Source: Poriferisodalis sp965221945
GTDB lineage: Bacteria; Actinomycetota; Acidimicrobiia; Acidimicrobiales; Poriferisodalaceae
Reading direction: 5' to 3'
Length of the DNA: 64,000 nt
Assembly (NCBI RefSeq): GCF_965221945.1
Contig: NZ_OZ244925.1
Location: forward strand, 248,001-312,000
The position numbers were made by a program, and so were the translations under genes. The notes under the pieces are model-generated. The model searched no databases and was not told the DNA's origin. It was given only the letters and a program-made list of their open reading frames with translations. Of this stretch, positions 43,140 through 52,842 are shown piece by piece (position 1 is the first letter of the stretch; every line of letters begins with the position of its first letter).

Positions 43140-43610
43140 GTGGAGATCAGCGTCACTGTGAACGGCGAGACTCGCACCGGCGACGTTGAGCCGCGCACGC
43201 TGCTCGTGTACTGGCTGCGGGACGACCTGCGGCTGACCGGCACGAACGTGGGCTGTGATACGTCCTCGTGTGGAGCCTGCACCGTGCATGTGAACGGCGA
43301 ATCGGTGAAGTCGTGCACAATGCTGGCGGTGCAGGCCGACGGCGAGGAGATCTTGACCATCGAGGGATTGGCGCCGTCGGAGGACGAGCTGCACCCGATG
43401 CAGGAGGCCTTCCGCCAGAACCACGGACTGCAGTGCGGTTACTGCACTCCAGGCATGGTCATGGCGTCGGTATCGCTGCTTGAGGAGAATCCCGACCCGA
43501 CCGAGCGAGAGGTGCGCCTAGGCCTGGAAGGGAACCTGTGCCGCTGCACGGGGTACCACAACATCGTCAAGTCGGTGCTGGCCTGCGCGGCCGGCGAGAC
43601 GTCAGCCTGA
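43140..43610 (+). CDS. coxS: Molybdenum hydroxylase 2Fe-2S subunit (CoxS-like)
   Basis: Small iron-sulfur subunit of the CO dehydrogenase/xanthine dehydrogenase family; it passes electrons from the molybdenum site to FAD. The 156-aa protein carries both clusters: the plant-ferredoxin type (C39, C44, C47, C59 in GCDTSSCGACTVHVNG...KSC) and the helical type (C99, C102, C134, C136 in QCGYCTPGM and NLCRCTGYHNI). GTG 43140 is preceded by AGAGAGG; the frame extends upstream without conservation. coxM follows 13 bases later. The catalytic subunit CoxL is not encoded nearby, so the substrate cannot be named. Confidence 0.93.
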   Translation: MEISVTVNGETRTGDVEPRTLLVYWLRDDLRLTGTNVGCDTSSCGACTVHVNGESVKSCTMLAVQADGEEILTIEGLAPSEDELHPMQEAFRQNHGLQCGYCTPGMVMASVSLLEENPDPTEREVRLGLEGNLCRCTGYHNIVKSVLACAAGETSA

Positions 43611-43623
43611 GGGGAGCGCAGCA

Positions 43624-44451
43624 ATGATTCCTGCAGCATTCGACTACGTACGAGCTGGTTCTGCCGACGAGGCCATCGCACTGCTCGGTGAGCACGGCGA
43701 CGAGGCCAAACTGCTGGCTGGCGGTCATTCCCTGCTGCCGATGATGAAGCTGCGCCTGGCGGTGCCGAGCGTGCTCGTCGACATCGGCCGCGTGACCGAC
43801 CTCAGTTTCATCGAGGACCACGGCGACCACATCGGCATCGGCGCGCTGACCCGTCACCGGGCGCTGGAGACCAGCGATCTGTTGGCTGCTGAGTGCCCGC
43901 TGCTGGGCCATGTGGCTGGCGAGGTCGGCGATCCGCAGGTTCGCCACCGTGGGACCATCGGCGGCTCGCTTGCCCACTCCGATCCCGCATCCGACCTGCC
44001 GGCGGCGGTGCTGGCACTGGGCGGCACCCTCGTCGCCCAAGGTCCCAGCGGCAGCCGTGAGATCGCCGCTGGCGACTTCTTCACCGGCTATTTCACCTCA
44101 GCGCTGGCGGACGACGAGATGCTGACCGAGATCCGGGTTCCCAAGGCGCCCGGCGACGGCTGGAACTACCAGAAGTTCAACCGGCGGGCCCAGGACTGGG
44201 CGATCGTCGGCGCAGCTGCGGTGACCGTCAACGGCGGGGCCAACGTGGCGCTCGTGAACATGGGCTCCACGCCAATTCGAGCTGCTTCGGTCGAGGCGGC
44301 GTTGGCAGGCGGGGCATCGGCGGCGGAAGCTGCCGAGCAGGCCGCCGAGGGCACCGACGCTCCCACCGACCTGAACGCCACTCCGGATTACCGCAACCAC
44401 CTCGCCCGGGTACTCACCCGGCGGGCGCTCGAGGCTGCCGGCGTTTCTTAG
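43624..44451 (+). CDS. coxM: Molybdenum hydroxylase FAD-binding subunit (CoxM-like)
   Basis: Medium subunit that receives electrons from the CoxS clusters and reduces the electron acceptor. The 275-aa protein has the FAD pyrophosphate loop LLAGGHSLLPMMKLRL and the second FAD motif RGTIGGSLAHSDPASDLPA, followed by the CO-dehydrogenase flavoprotein C-terminal domain. It sits 13 bases after coxS. The gene order S-M lacks the expected large subunit downstream; instead a 43-nt palindrome and the convergent SDR gene follow. Confidence 0.93.
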   Translation: MIPAAFDYVRAGSADEAIALLGEHGDEAKLLAGGHSLLPMMKLRLAVPSVLVDIGRVTDLSFIEDHGDHIGIGALTRHRALETSDLLAAECPLLGHVAGEVGDPQVRHRGTIGGSLAHSDPASDLPAAVLALGGTLVAQGPSGSREIAAGDFFTGYFTSALADDEMLTEIRVPKAPGDGWNYQKFNRRAQDWAIVGAAAVTVNGGANVALVNMGSTPIRAASVEAALAGGASAAEAAEQAAEGTDAPTDLNATPDYRNHLARVLTRRALEAAGVS

Positions 44452-44497
44452 AGGCCGCGCGGATAGGTGACGTCTCGGAAAGTTGCTGTCACGTATT

Positions 44498-44540
44498 CTT
44501 TGTGCAATTTTGCCGTCTGAGGCGGCATTTCTGCGCAAAG
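44498..44540. repeat. 43-nt palindrome, copy 3
   Basis: Outer arms CTTTGTGCA/TGCGCAAAG (one G-U pair if transcribed) and inner arms TGCCG/CGGCA. It lies between the convergent coxM and SDR genes, 46 bases after the coxM stop, followed by TCC as in copies 4 and 5. It could act as a bidirectional terminator, though no U-run follows the stem. Confidence 0.85.
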
Positions 44541-44603
44541 TCCAGGCCCGTCGGGGCTGCCGGACATCGCCGCCTATCCGCTGAGGCACTTAGCGCTTCG
44601 AGC

Positions 44604-45347
44604 TCAGTCCAGCAGCCCGGTGGCTTGGCCACCGTCGATGAGCAGGCCAGTGCCGGTCACGAACTTGGCCTGCTCGCTGCACAAGAACGCCACTGCGGCG
44701 CCGAAGTCGTCGGAGTCGCCGCACACACCCATCGGGTTGCTCTTGCCGGCGTCTTCCTGGTTCATCATCTTGGACACGCGGTCGGTCCAATGGGTACCCG
44801 GCTGAGCGGAGTTCACCGTCACGCCGTCGGCTGCCACCTCTCGGGCCGTGATCTTGAGGAAGCTGGTCAGCCCCGCCCGTGCAACCGAGCTGGCGAGCAG
44901 GAACGGGATCGGCTGCTTGACGCCGACGCTGGTGATGGCGCACACGCGGCCCCAGCCCCGCTCGCGCATCGCAGGGATGGCGACCCGGCACATCTCGATC
45001 ATGGCCTTGCAGTTCATGTCGAAGGCCATCTGGTACGAGTCGATCTCGGTGTTCGTGAACATGCCCGGTGGCGGACCGCCGGCGTTGGTCACCAGGATGT
45101 CCACCGAGCCCAGGCTCTCGATGGCTTGCTCGACGAAGCTGCGACCCTCGTCGGGGTTGCCCAAGTCGGCGGTGATGGAAACTACCTCGCCGTCGATCTG
45201 CGCCACCGCGGCAGCCAAGCGCTCCGCATCGCGGCCGCAAATGGCCACGCGTACGCCTTCGGCTGCGAGCGCCTTTGCCGATCCGAGCCCCAGTCCTGCT
45301 GAGCCCGCAGCCACCGCTGCTGTGCGTCCTGAAATTCCCAAGTCCAT
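44604..45347 (-). CDS. SDR-family oxidoreductase lacking the canonical Tyr-x3-Lys
   Basis: The 247-aa Rossmann protein has the cofactor loop AGSAGLGLGSAKALA (AG in place of TG), ADLGNPDEG, and NAGGPPPGMF (normally NAG). The C-terminal FLCSEQAKFVTGTGLLIDGG is also typical. Where classical SDRs have Tyr-x3-Lys, this protein reads FLLASSVARAGLTSFLK, with no Tyr and Arg instead of Lys. A known subgroup annotated as 3-oxoacyl-ACP reductase-like shows the same change. Its reaction is therefore uncertain. ATG 45347 (MDLGISGRTA) is chosen. It is convergent with coxM and divergent from the desaturase gene. Confidence 0.85.
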   Translation of the reverse strand: MDLGISGRTAAVAAGSAGLGLGSAKALAAEGVRVAICGRDAERLAAAVAQIDGEVVSITADLGNPDEGRSFVEQAIESLGSVDILVTNAGGPPPGMFTNTEIDSYQMAFDMNCKAMIEMCRVAIPAMRERGWGRVCAITSVGVKQPIPFLLASSVARAGLTSFLKITAREVAADGVTVNSAQPGTHWTDRVSKMMNQEDAGKSNPMGVCGDSDDFGAAVAFLCSEQAKFVTGTGLLIDGGQATGLLD

Positions 45348-45488
45348 CGCCGGTTCCCCTGTCTCGGTCAGCTGATTCTCATCAGCCCATCTGTGGTCGC
45401 CCGGAACCGTAGCCAACGGCCGGCGTGCCCTGCCAGCCCGGTGTCGCCACGCGCCGCCGTCACTGCGCGAGCGCCGTAGCATCGAACC

Positions 45489-46493
45489 GTGAGCTCGACC
45501 GCCGCACCGCCGACTCACGACGAGCTCGTGGCGAAGATGACCGGCGGCATGGCGCGTTCTGACTTGCCAGCGTTCGAGGGCTCAAGCCGTCTGCGACCCG
45601 ACGGCCGGCCCAAGCCCGCGTTCCGAGCCAAGCTGCGCCGCATTCCCGATGCGATCAACGCGTTCGAGGTGATCGCGACGCTGGCTGCGCCCGTGGCAGT
45701 CATTGCCGCAGTGATCGCCATCGATCATCCGCTGGCCATCGTTGCTGCGGTGCCGATCATCGGCACGCTGCAATTGCGGATGTTCGTCCTCCACCACGAG
45801 GCATCCCACCGGCTGCTGTTCTCGAATCGTTGGCTGAACGACCGGATCGGCATCAACCTGGTGGGCTGGTTCCCGTTCGGCACCGGCGCGCACCACTACC
45901 GCCGGGGCCATGCCAACCACCACCGGGACGAATTCGGCCCCCGCGAGCCGGATTTCCTGCTGTATTCGTTCTACCCGATTTCGTGGCCGTCGCTTCGCCG
46001 CAAGTTCATGAGGGATGTGGTGGGCGTGTCCGCGTGGCGCATCGTCAAGCCCCGATTCACCGGCTTGGCCAAGCTCAGGTTCCTGCCGCTGAGCTTGCGG
46101 TTCTTCGCGGGGCAGGCCATCGTGTTCGCTGCGTTCTGGCTGTCGGGTCACCCATGGCTGTACCTGTTCTTGTGGGTGGTGCCGTTCTTCACCTGGTACC
46201 AGATCATCAACCGCCTGCGGGCCATCGCCGAGCACGGCGGCATGACCCGAACTTCCGACCGTCGCAACACCACGCACCACATCCGCCAGAGCTGGCTGGC
46301 CCGGGTGCTCTTCGTGCCATACCACGTCGGCTACCACCTGGCCCATCACGTCGATTCGGGTGTGCCGGCTCGCAACCTGAAGCGTCTGAACAGGGCGCTC
46401 GTCGACGACGGCTACCTTCCCACTGAGGCTTCGTGGCCCACTTACCGCTCGCTTTGGCGTGCCCTCGCTTCTGGTATGCCGGAGCCCGCGTAG
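45489..46493 (+). CDS. Membrane fatty acid desaturase/hydroxylase family protein
   Basis: Di-iron membrane enzyme that introduces double bonds or hydroxyls into acyl chains or related lipids. The 334-aa protein has three His boxes: HHEASH, HYRRGHANHH and HVGYHLAHHVD. Hydrophobic stretches lie between them (VIATLAAPVAVIAAVIAI, FFAGQAIVFAAFWLSG). The substrate cannot be told. The GTG start at 45489 is 141 bases from the divergent SDR start. Confidence 0.9.
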   Translation: MSSTAAPPTHDELVAKMTGGMARSDLPAFEGSSRLRPDGRPKPAFRAKLRRIPDAINAFEVIATLAAPVAVIAAVIAIDHPLAIVAAVPIIGTLQLRMFVLHHEASHRLLFSNRWLNDRIGINLVGWFPFGTGAHHYRRGHANHHRDEFGPREPDFLLYSFYPISWPSLRRKFMRDVVGVSAWRIVKPRFTGLAKLRFLPLSLRFFAGQAIVFAAFWLSGHPWLYLFLWVVPFFTWYQIINRLRAIAEHGGMTRTSDRRNTTHHIRQSWLARVLFVPYHVGYHLAHHVDSGVPARNLKRLNRALVDDGYLPTEASWPTYRSLWRALASGMPEPA

Positions 46494-46556
46494 CGCCGGT
46501 CCCGCATTGCTGACGGTGTCGACCCGACAGGGGAGCGCCGCGGTCGAATACGTTTC

Positions 46557-47600
46557 GTGACCATGTCGCGACTGAAGTCAATCCAGCTCGGGTCCAACTG
46601 CGGCCTGCGGGTCTCCGAACTGTGTCTGGGGACCATGAATTTCGGGATCCCCGGGCGGGGCCACCAAGGCGACTGGACGCTCGACGTCGACCAGGCCCGT
46701 CCGATCTTCGAAGCCGCCATCGAGCGCGGTCTCTACTACTTCGACTGCGCGGACATCTACGGGGTGGGCGCATCTGAGGAGGTCGTGGGCCAGGTGCTGC
46801 GGGAGCTGCTTGCGCGTGAGAAGTACGTCCTGACCACCAAGGTCTCCATGCCGATGGGGCGCAACCCCAACGAGGGCGGCCTGAATCGAAAGCACATCAT
46901 CGAAGGCGTCGACAACTCGCTGCGCCGCCTCGGTGTCGACTACGTGGATCAGCTGGTCATTCACCGCCATCCTCACGGCATCCCCGGCAGCGTCGAGACG
47001 CCGATCACTGAGTCGCTTGAGGCGCTGCACGACGTCGTGAAGGCGGGCAAGGCGCTGTACCTCGGCGGGTCGTCGATGTTCGCATGGCAGTTCGCGGAGA
47101 TGCAGCTGACCGCCGAGATGCGGGGCTGGACGAAGTTCGTGTCGATGCAGAACCACTACAACCTCATCTACCGCGAGGAAGAGCGGGAGATGAACCCCTA
47201 CTGCGCCCGCACCGGCGTGGCGCTCACCCCGTGGTCGCCGCTGGCACGGGGCATATTGGCGGGCTCGTATCAGGGCGGCCTCGACGCCGGCACCACCGAC
47301 AGGTCCCAGGGTCAGGATCGTGCTCGTACCGAGAGCCTGTACCGGGGCGAGCGGGACTTCGACATCGCCGCCCGGGTGTCCGAGGTGGCCAAGCGGCTCG
47401 ATGTGCGCCCCGCCCAGGTAGCGCTGGCGTGGCTGGTGAACAAGCCCGAGATCACCGCCCCGGTCGTGGGCGTGTCGAAGATCAGCCAGCTGGACCAGCT
47501 CGTCGAGGCCACGATGATCGAGCTCAGCCCCGACGACACCGCCTACCTCGAAGAGCTCTACCAGCCTGTCGAGAACCTGCTCACCCTCGGCACCAGCTGA
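46557..47600 (+). CDS. Aldo/keto reductase
   Basis: NADPH-dependent carbonyl reductase of the TIM-barrel AKR superfamily, 347 aa. The catalytic tetrad is visible: Asp and Tyr in YFDCADIYGVG, Lys in VLTTKVSM and His in VIHRHPHG. The NADPH-binding C-terminal part (ALTPWSPLARGILAGSY, ITAPVVGVSKISQLDQ) resembles the potassium-channel beta-subunit-like branch. GTG 46557 or ATG 46563 can start it. The substrate is unknown, and there is no clear operon partner. Confidence 0.92.
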   Translation: MTMSRLKSIQLGSNCGLRVSELCLGTMNFGIPGRGHQGDWTLDVDQARPIFEAAIERGLYYFDCADIYGVGASEEVVGQVLRELLAREKYVLTTKVSMPMGRNPNEGGLNRKHIIEGVDNSLRRLGVDYVDQLVIHRHPHGIPGSVETPITESLEALHDVVKAGKALYLGGSSMFAWQFAEMQLTAEMRGWTKFVSMQNHYNLIYREEEREMNPYCARTGVALTPWSPLARGILAGSYQGGLDAGTTDRSQGQDRARTESLYRGERDFDIAARVSEVAKRLDVRPAQVALAWLVNKPEITAPVVGVSKISQLDQLVEATMIELSPDDTAYLEELYQPVENLLTLGTS

Positions 47601-47697
47601 GGTCGCACTCAACGCACAGCGCAGCCGCACCGGCGCCCTTCCGACCGAACGGCTCGACAGGTCTGTGGCACCCTCGGGATGCGAGCGTCTGTTGCCG

Positions 47698-48807
47698 ATG
47701 TTCTTGAACTACTACTCCATCGTCGCTGCAGTCGTCGTGGGGATCGTTTCGGGGATCCTCGGGGTGAAGTGGATCCGCACAGGACTCCGCAGCGGCCAGG
47801 TCGTTGCCCGCGCGGTGACCGTTGGATTCGTGGGCACGGTCATCTTGAGCGGCGGAGCGTTGTTCATTACCGGACTGGACGGGTTCACGCTTGTGCATGT
47901 CACCTATGTCGTAGGGGCGATGGGTGCGCCGATCGCCGGTGGCATCGCGCTGCTGGCTGCCCGCACGCGCCCGCAAGCCATCACCGCTGTCTGCGTGATC
48001 GCCCTTGTCGCAATCCCGGTCGGCGTCTATGCGACCTATGTCGAGCCCTTCTGGCTACGGGTGGACACTGCGGAGCTCGCGGTCGATGGCGTCGACGAGC
48101 GGATCCGGATCGGGGTGCTCGCTGATCTGCAGACGACAGCGGTCGGCAACTACGAGAACGAGGCCGTCGACCGCTTGCTTGGATTCGCACCTGACATCGT
48201 CGTGATGCCTGGAGATCTGTACCAGTTCGACCACGACCTCTTCGACGAGCGAGCGCCGCAATTCACGCAAGTGATCCGGCGGATTCTCGACGACGTGCCA
48301 TTGGTTTTCTTGGTGAGCGGCAACACCGACACCGTTGCGGGCCTCCGGCAGATCACCGCTGGCACCGGCGCCAGAGTGCTCGACAACGAGGTCGACACGT
48401 TCGAGCTCAATGGCATCACGCTGAGCATCGGAGGGACGACGCTCTTCGGCGACGAGGCGTCGGCGCGGCGGATGGCTGAACGACTCACGGGCGATGAGCA
48501 CGCCGACGTTCGGATACTGCTCGCCCACAAGCCAGACGCAATCGAGTTGCTGCACGCACGGCCGGCCGATCTTCTCATTGCCGGCCATACCCACGGCGGG
48601 CAGGTTTCGTTCCCGCTCATCGGCCCGCCATTGACGTTGTCGAGCGTGCCGAGGCACGTCGCCGCAGGCGGGTTGCATGAGCTGGACGGAACACCGATCT
48701 ATGTGTCAACCGGCGTCGGCCGCGAGCGTGGCAATGCCCCACAGCTCCGAATCGGCGTCCGCCCGTCAATCGGAATCATCGACCTCGTAGGAGCCGTCGG
48801 ACCCTGA
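47698..48807 (+). CDS. Membrane-anchored metallophosphoesterase-like protein
   Basis: The 369-aa protein starts with about four membrane helices (residues 1-115), followed by a calcineurin-like phosphoesterase domain on one face of the membrane. Family motifs are partly altered: the first metal motif D-x-H reads GVLADLQ (His to Gln), GD is kept in MPGDLYQFD, GNHD/E reads SGNTD (His to Thr), and LLAHKPD and AGHTHGGQ are intact. It resembles the YkuE/YaeI membrane phosphoesterases. Loss of two active-site His residues leaves activity uncertain. ATG 47698 (MFLNYYSIV) is preferred over GTG 47665, which would add residues before the first helix. Confidence 0.85.
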   Translation: MFLNYYSIVAAVVVGIVSGILGVKWIRTGLRSGQVVARAVTVGFVGTVILSGGALFITGLDGFTLVHVTYVVGAMGAPIAGGIALLAARTRPQAITAVCVIALVAIPVGVYATYVEPFWLRVDTAELAVDGVDERIRIGVLADLQTTAVGNYENEAVDRLLGFAPDIVVMPGDLYQFDHDLFDERAPQFTQVIRRILDDVPLVFLVSGNTDTVAGLRQITAGTGARVLDNEVDTFELNGITLSIGGTTLFGDEASARRMAERLTGDEHADVRILLAHKPDAIELLHARPADLLIAGHTHGGQVSFPLIGPPLTLSSVPRHVAAGGLHELDGTPIYVSTGVGRERGNAPQLRIGVRPSIGIIDLVGAVGP

Positions 48808-48902
48808 GCGCAGTCGGATATAGTAGATGAGCAGTGGTCATGGCTTTGCCGGGTTTCGTGAGGAATACTGTTCATACGAGCGGGAGGGCTTGAGAAACAA
48901 GA

Positions 48903-50576
48903 ATGGCGTACTTCGATCTGGGCTCGTACCAGTGGCCGGTGACAACACGGGATGCCGAAGCCCAGCTCTGGTTCGACCGAGGCATGGCGTGGTGCTACGG
49001 CTTCCATCATGAAGAGGCGATCGCCTGCTTCGAGCGTGCTCTGTTGCACGATCCCGGCTTCGCAATGGCCCGCTGGGGCATCGCGTATGCCGTCGGGCCG
49101 AACTACAACAAGCCGTGGGAAGACTTCGACGAGGACGATCTGCGCACCTCGTTGGAACGTGCTCGAGTTGAGGTGGTGGCAGCTGACGATGCATCAGCAG
49201 GCACCAGCGATCTCGAACGAGCGCTGATCGGTGCACTGACGCACCGCTATCCATCGAATCCCCAAGTACCGGACGAGGACGACTTTGGGCGATGGAATGA
49301 CGCCTACGCGGAGGCGATGCGCGAGGTTTACCGGGCCCACAGCGATCACCTCGATATCTGCGCCCTGTTCGCCGAGGCGATCATGAACCGGACCCCGTGG
49401 GGGCTGTGGGACCTGGTTACCGGCGAGCCAGCCGACGGCGCGGGAACCCTCGAAGCGGTCGAAGTGCTGGAGTCTGCCTTCGAGACGCTCGATGCCTCCG
49501 GTGCCAACAGCCATCTGGGTCTGCTGCACATGTACATCCACCTCATGGAGATGTCGCCCCATCCCGAGCGGGCGCTGTCAGCCGGCGACCGGCTCGTCGA
49601 TCTTGCGCCTGACGCAGGACACCTGGTCCACATGCCGACCCATATCGACGTGCTGTGTGGCCACTACCACAATGTCGTGGAGCGCAATTCAGCGGCAATC
49701 GTCGCCGATCGGAAGTACTTGGACCTGAAGGGTCCGATGAACTTCTATTCGGCCTACCGCTGCCACGACTATCACTTCAAGGTGTACGGGGCGATGCTCG
49801 CCGGCCAGTTCGGCCCGGCACTCCAAGCGGCTGAAGAGATGAACCGCACGCTGCCTGAGGAGTTGCTGCGTACCGGCTCGCCGCCGATGGCCGACTGGCT
49901 GGAGGGATTCGTGGCGATCAAGCAGCACGTCCTGGTGCGCTTCGGCAAGTGGCAGCAGATCCTCGCCCAACACCTGCCCTTTGACCAGCAGTTCTACTGC
50001 GTCACCACGGCGATGATGCGCTACGCACGGACGGTGGCGTATGCCTCGACGAACCGGGTCGACAACGCGCTGGCCGAACGTGAGGCTTTCTTGGCCGCCA
50101 AGGCCCAGGTGCTGCCGAGCCGGACGCTGTTCAACAACACCGGCCTGGACATCCTGGCCGTCGCAGGGGCGATGCTGGACGGCGAGGTGGAGTACCGACG
50201 CGGCAACTTCGACGTCGCCTTCTCCCATCTCCGCCGGGCGGTCGAGCTCGACGACAACTTGCCCTACGACGAGCCCTGGGGCTGGATGCAGCCGACGCGT
50301 CACGCGCTGGGCGCGCTGCTGGCAGAACAGGGCCACTTCGACGAGGCCGAAGTCCTCTACCGAGCCGACCTGGGCCTGGATGGCCAGCTGCGTCGACCCT
50401 GCCAGCATCCCGACAACGTCTGGAGCCTGCATGGGCTGCACGAGTGCCTCGTCCGGCGAGGGGACACCGTCGAGGCGCCCCTCATCCGCCAGCGCCTCGA
50501 TTTGGCGGTCGCACGCGCCGACGTCCCGATCACTGCCTCGTGCTTCTGCCGCCTGGAGGCCAACGCATCCGCGTAA
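48903..50576 (+). CDS. Tetratricopeptide-repeat protein of unknown role
   Basis: The 557-aa soluble protein has an N-terminal TPR-like helix pair (RGMAWCYGFHHEEAIACFER continuing ALLHDPGF), a large helical middle with conserved HLGLLHMYIHLMEMSPHPER and GHLVHMPTHID, and a C-terminal TPR (VEYRRGNFDVAFSHLRRAVE). Many actinobacteria and other phyla have proteins of this length and arrangement without a known function. The His-rich segments HMYIHLMEM and HMPTHI could bind metal, which is speculation. It stands alone between the phosphoesterase gene and the convergent AbiEi-type gene. Confidence 0.8.
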   Translation: MAYFDLGSYQWPVTTRDAEAQLWFDRGMAWCYGFHHEEAIACFERALLHDPGFAMARWGIAYAVGPNYNKPWEDFDEDDLRTSLERARVEVVAADDASAGTSDLERALIGALTHRYPSNPQVPDEDDFGRWNDAYAEAMREVYRAHSDHLDICALFAEAIMNRTPWGLWDLVTGEPADGAGTLEAVEVLESAFETLDASGANSHLGLLHMYIHLMEMSPHPERALSAGDRLVDLAPDAGHLVHMPTHIDVLCGHYHNVVERNSAAIVADRKYLDLKGPMNFYSAYRCHDYHFKVYGAMLAGQFGPALQAAEEMNRTLPEELLRTGSPPMADWLEGFVAIKQHVLVRFGKWQQILAQHLPFDQQFYCVTTAMMRYARTVAYASTNRVDNALAEREAFLAAKAQVLPSRTLFNNTGLDILAVAGAMLDGEVEYRRGNFDVAFSHLRRAVELDDNLPYDEPWGWMQPTRHALGALLAEQGHFDEAEVLYRADLGLDGQLRRPCQHPDNVWSLHGLHECLVRRGDTVEAPLIRQRLDLAVARADVPITASCFCRLEANASA

Positions 50577-50650
50577 GCGCTAGGTCGTAGCTGGGCCGGG
50601 ATCGTCTGCGTTGGGCGGTGGGTCCGTCCCGGTGTCGTCGAGCACCGGTT

Positions 50651-50693
50651 CGTTGCGCAAAATTGCCGCCCAAGGCGGCATTTCTGCGCAAAG
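50651..50693. repeat. 43-nt palindrome, copy 4
   Basis: Outer arms TTGCGCA/TGCGCAA and the strongest inner stem of the family, TGCCGCC-CAA-GGCGGCA. It lies between the convergent TPR-protein and AbiEi-type genes, where a bidirectional terminator could be useful. Followed by AGTCC as in copies 3 and 5. Confidence 0.87.
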
Positions 50694-50744
50694 TCCGATG
50701 AGACGTGCCTGTAGGTGCGTTCTCGTGGACTGCCTACGTGGTAC

Positions 50745-51710
50745 TCAGCGAGACGCCATATCACCGAGGGCCTTGGCAACAACAGCGCACAGCTCGGTGG
50801 GCTGCTCGGAGTAGTCGTCCCAGGTGAAGGAGAGCACATCCCAACCGGCTGCTAGCAGCCGGTTGCGGCGGCGCCGGTCATTCACAAAGGATTCGCGGTT
50901 GTGGTGCCAGCGGATGCTGTCAAGCTCGATGGCCAGTTGGCGAGAGGGGTACGCCAGATCTACCTGAGCCAGAAAGCGACCGTCGGCCTCGTGCACCCGA
51001 TGCTCCAACGCTGGCCTCGGAAGACCGGACTCACACAGCAATTCGCATACCCAACGACTCCAGTCGCTCAGCGGCACGGGAACGTCGGCACATCGCTCGG
51101 CGAGCACCGCGCCGAGCGGGCCCCGGCCACGCCTGCCCGTGCCGGTGTGGGTCGCGAGCACCTCGGAGAGATCTTGGTACCGCAGGTGCCGGTCACGCAT
51201 CGCAGCGTCGATCGCCCGCTCGAGCCGGTTGCGGCTCACGACTGCGGCGAGGTCGAGCAGAGTGCGGGCCAGTCCCGTGCAGGGGATGCTGTCGAGCCAG
51301 GTCGGCTGGGCCAGGTCTATCTGTCCGGAGCGATGCAGGATGACCCCGACGGCGGACCTCGCACGCTCCTTGCTGACGACCAGTTCGGGACGCCCCAACT
51401 CGAAGCCGTCGATGCCGTGCAGCGCCGCTGCGGATCGGTGGCTTGCCAAGCCGTCGTAGGCGATGCATGCGGCCAGCAGCTTCGAATGTGGAGTGACGGG
51501 CAGGGCCGAGTGCTGGTACACGCCGGGTCCGACACGCCGCCAGCGCCCGGTGCTCACTCGGTGCTGTATGCGATGCCGGGTCATTCCGGCTGCCAGGGAC
51601 TGGGTGCGCGAGACGAGTCCGTACTGTCGCCGCATGTGGGCTTCAAGACGCGCCTCGTCCACGACCGGCCCGTTGCCGGATGGATCTGGTTCGGCGGCTG
51701 GAGAGCACAT
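50745..51710 (-). CDS. AbiEi-like N-terminal domain fused to DUF559 endonuclease-like domain
   Basis: The 321-aa protein begins with an AbiEi-antitoxin-type winged helix (LVSRTQSLAAGMTRHRIQHR continuing VSTGRWRRVGPGVY, about residues 30-70) and the following SHRSAAALHGIDGF block. It ends in a DUF559/Vsr-like PD-(D/E)xK domain (AQVDLAYPSRQLAIELDSIR, then NDRRRRNRLLAAGWDVLSFTWDD). This pairing is common and multi-copy in actinobacteria, with no proven role; nuclease or regulatory activity is inferred from the folds. No abiEii toxin gene is adjacent. A 43-nt palindrome lies at each side (50651 and 51780). Confidence 0.85.
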   Translation of the reverse strand: MCSPAAEPDPSGNGPVVDEARLEAHMRRQYGLVSRTQSLAAGMTRHRIQHRVSTGRWRRVGPGVYQHSALPVTPHSKLLAACIAYDGLASHRSAAALHGIDGFELGRPELVVSKERARSAVGVILHRSGQIDLAQPTWLDSIPCTGLARTLLDLAAVVSRNRLERAIDAAMRDRHLRYQDLSEVLATHTGTGRRGRGPLGAVLAERCADVPVPLSDWSRWVCELLCESGLPRPALEHRVHEADGRFLAQVDLAYPSRQLAIELDSIRWHHNRESFVNDRRRRNRLLAAGWDVLSFTWDDYSEQPTELCAVVAKALGDMASR

Positions 51711-51779
51711 GCCGACTGGAAACTATTGAAACAGCATGAAATATGCGAACTACTTATGCGTCGAGGAGATCTCACCTTT

Positions 51780-51822
51780 CTTTGCGCAGATTTGCCGCCT
51801 ATGACGGCATTCTTGCGCAAAG
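51780..51822. repeat. 43-nt palindrome, copy 5
   Basis: Perfect 9-bp outer arms CTTTGCGCA/TGCGCAAAG and inner arms TGCCG/CGGCA. It lies in the gap between the start of the AbiEi-type gene and coxD (divergent genes), so a terminator role is less natural here than for copies 3 and 4. Confidence 0.88.
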
Positions 51823-51913
51823 TCCTGGGGGAACGGCCGACCAGGGACGGCTGGGTCGGGGCGTTCGGCCCGAACTGCGTCCGTATGAACGCCAGGCCGT
51901 AGCCTTGGCCGCT

Positions 51914-52819
<906 letters not shown>

Positions 52820-52842
52820 GCGGCCTGGACTGCGGGAAGGCC

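Noticed and set aside
44498..44540. Calling the 43-nt palindromes simple intrinsic terminators
   Set aside because: No U-run follows the stems, and copy 5 lies in a divergent promoter gap; a terminator role cannot explain all copies, so they are listed as repeats.
44604..51710. Searching for a hidden or fragmented coxL between coxM and coxD
   Set aside because: All strands in this interval are occupied by other complete genes and no molybdopterin-binding large-subunit motif is seen.
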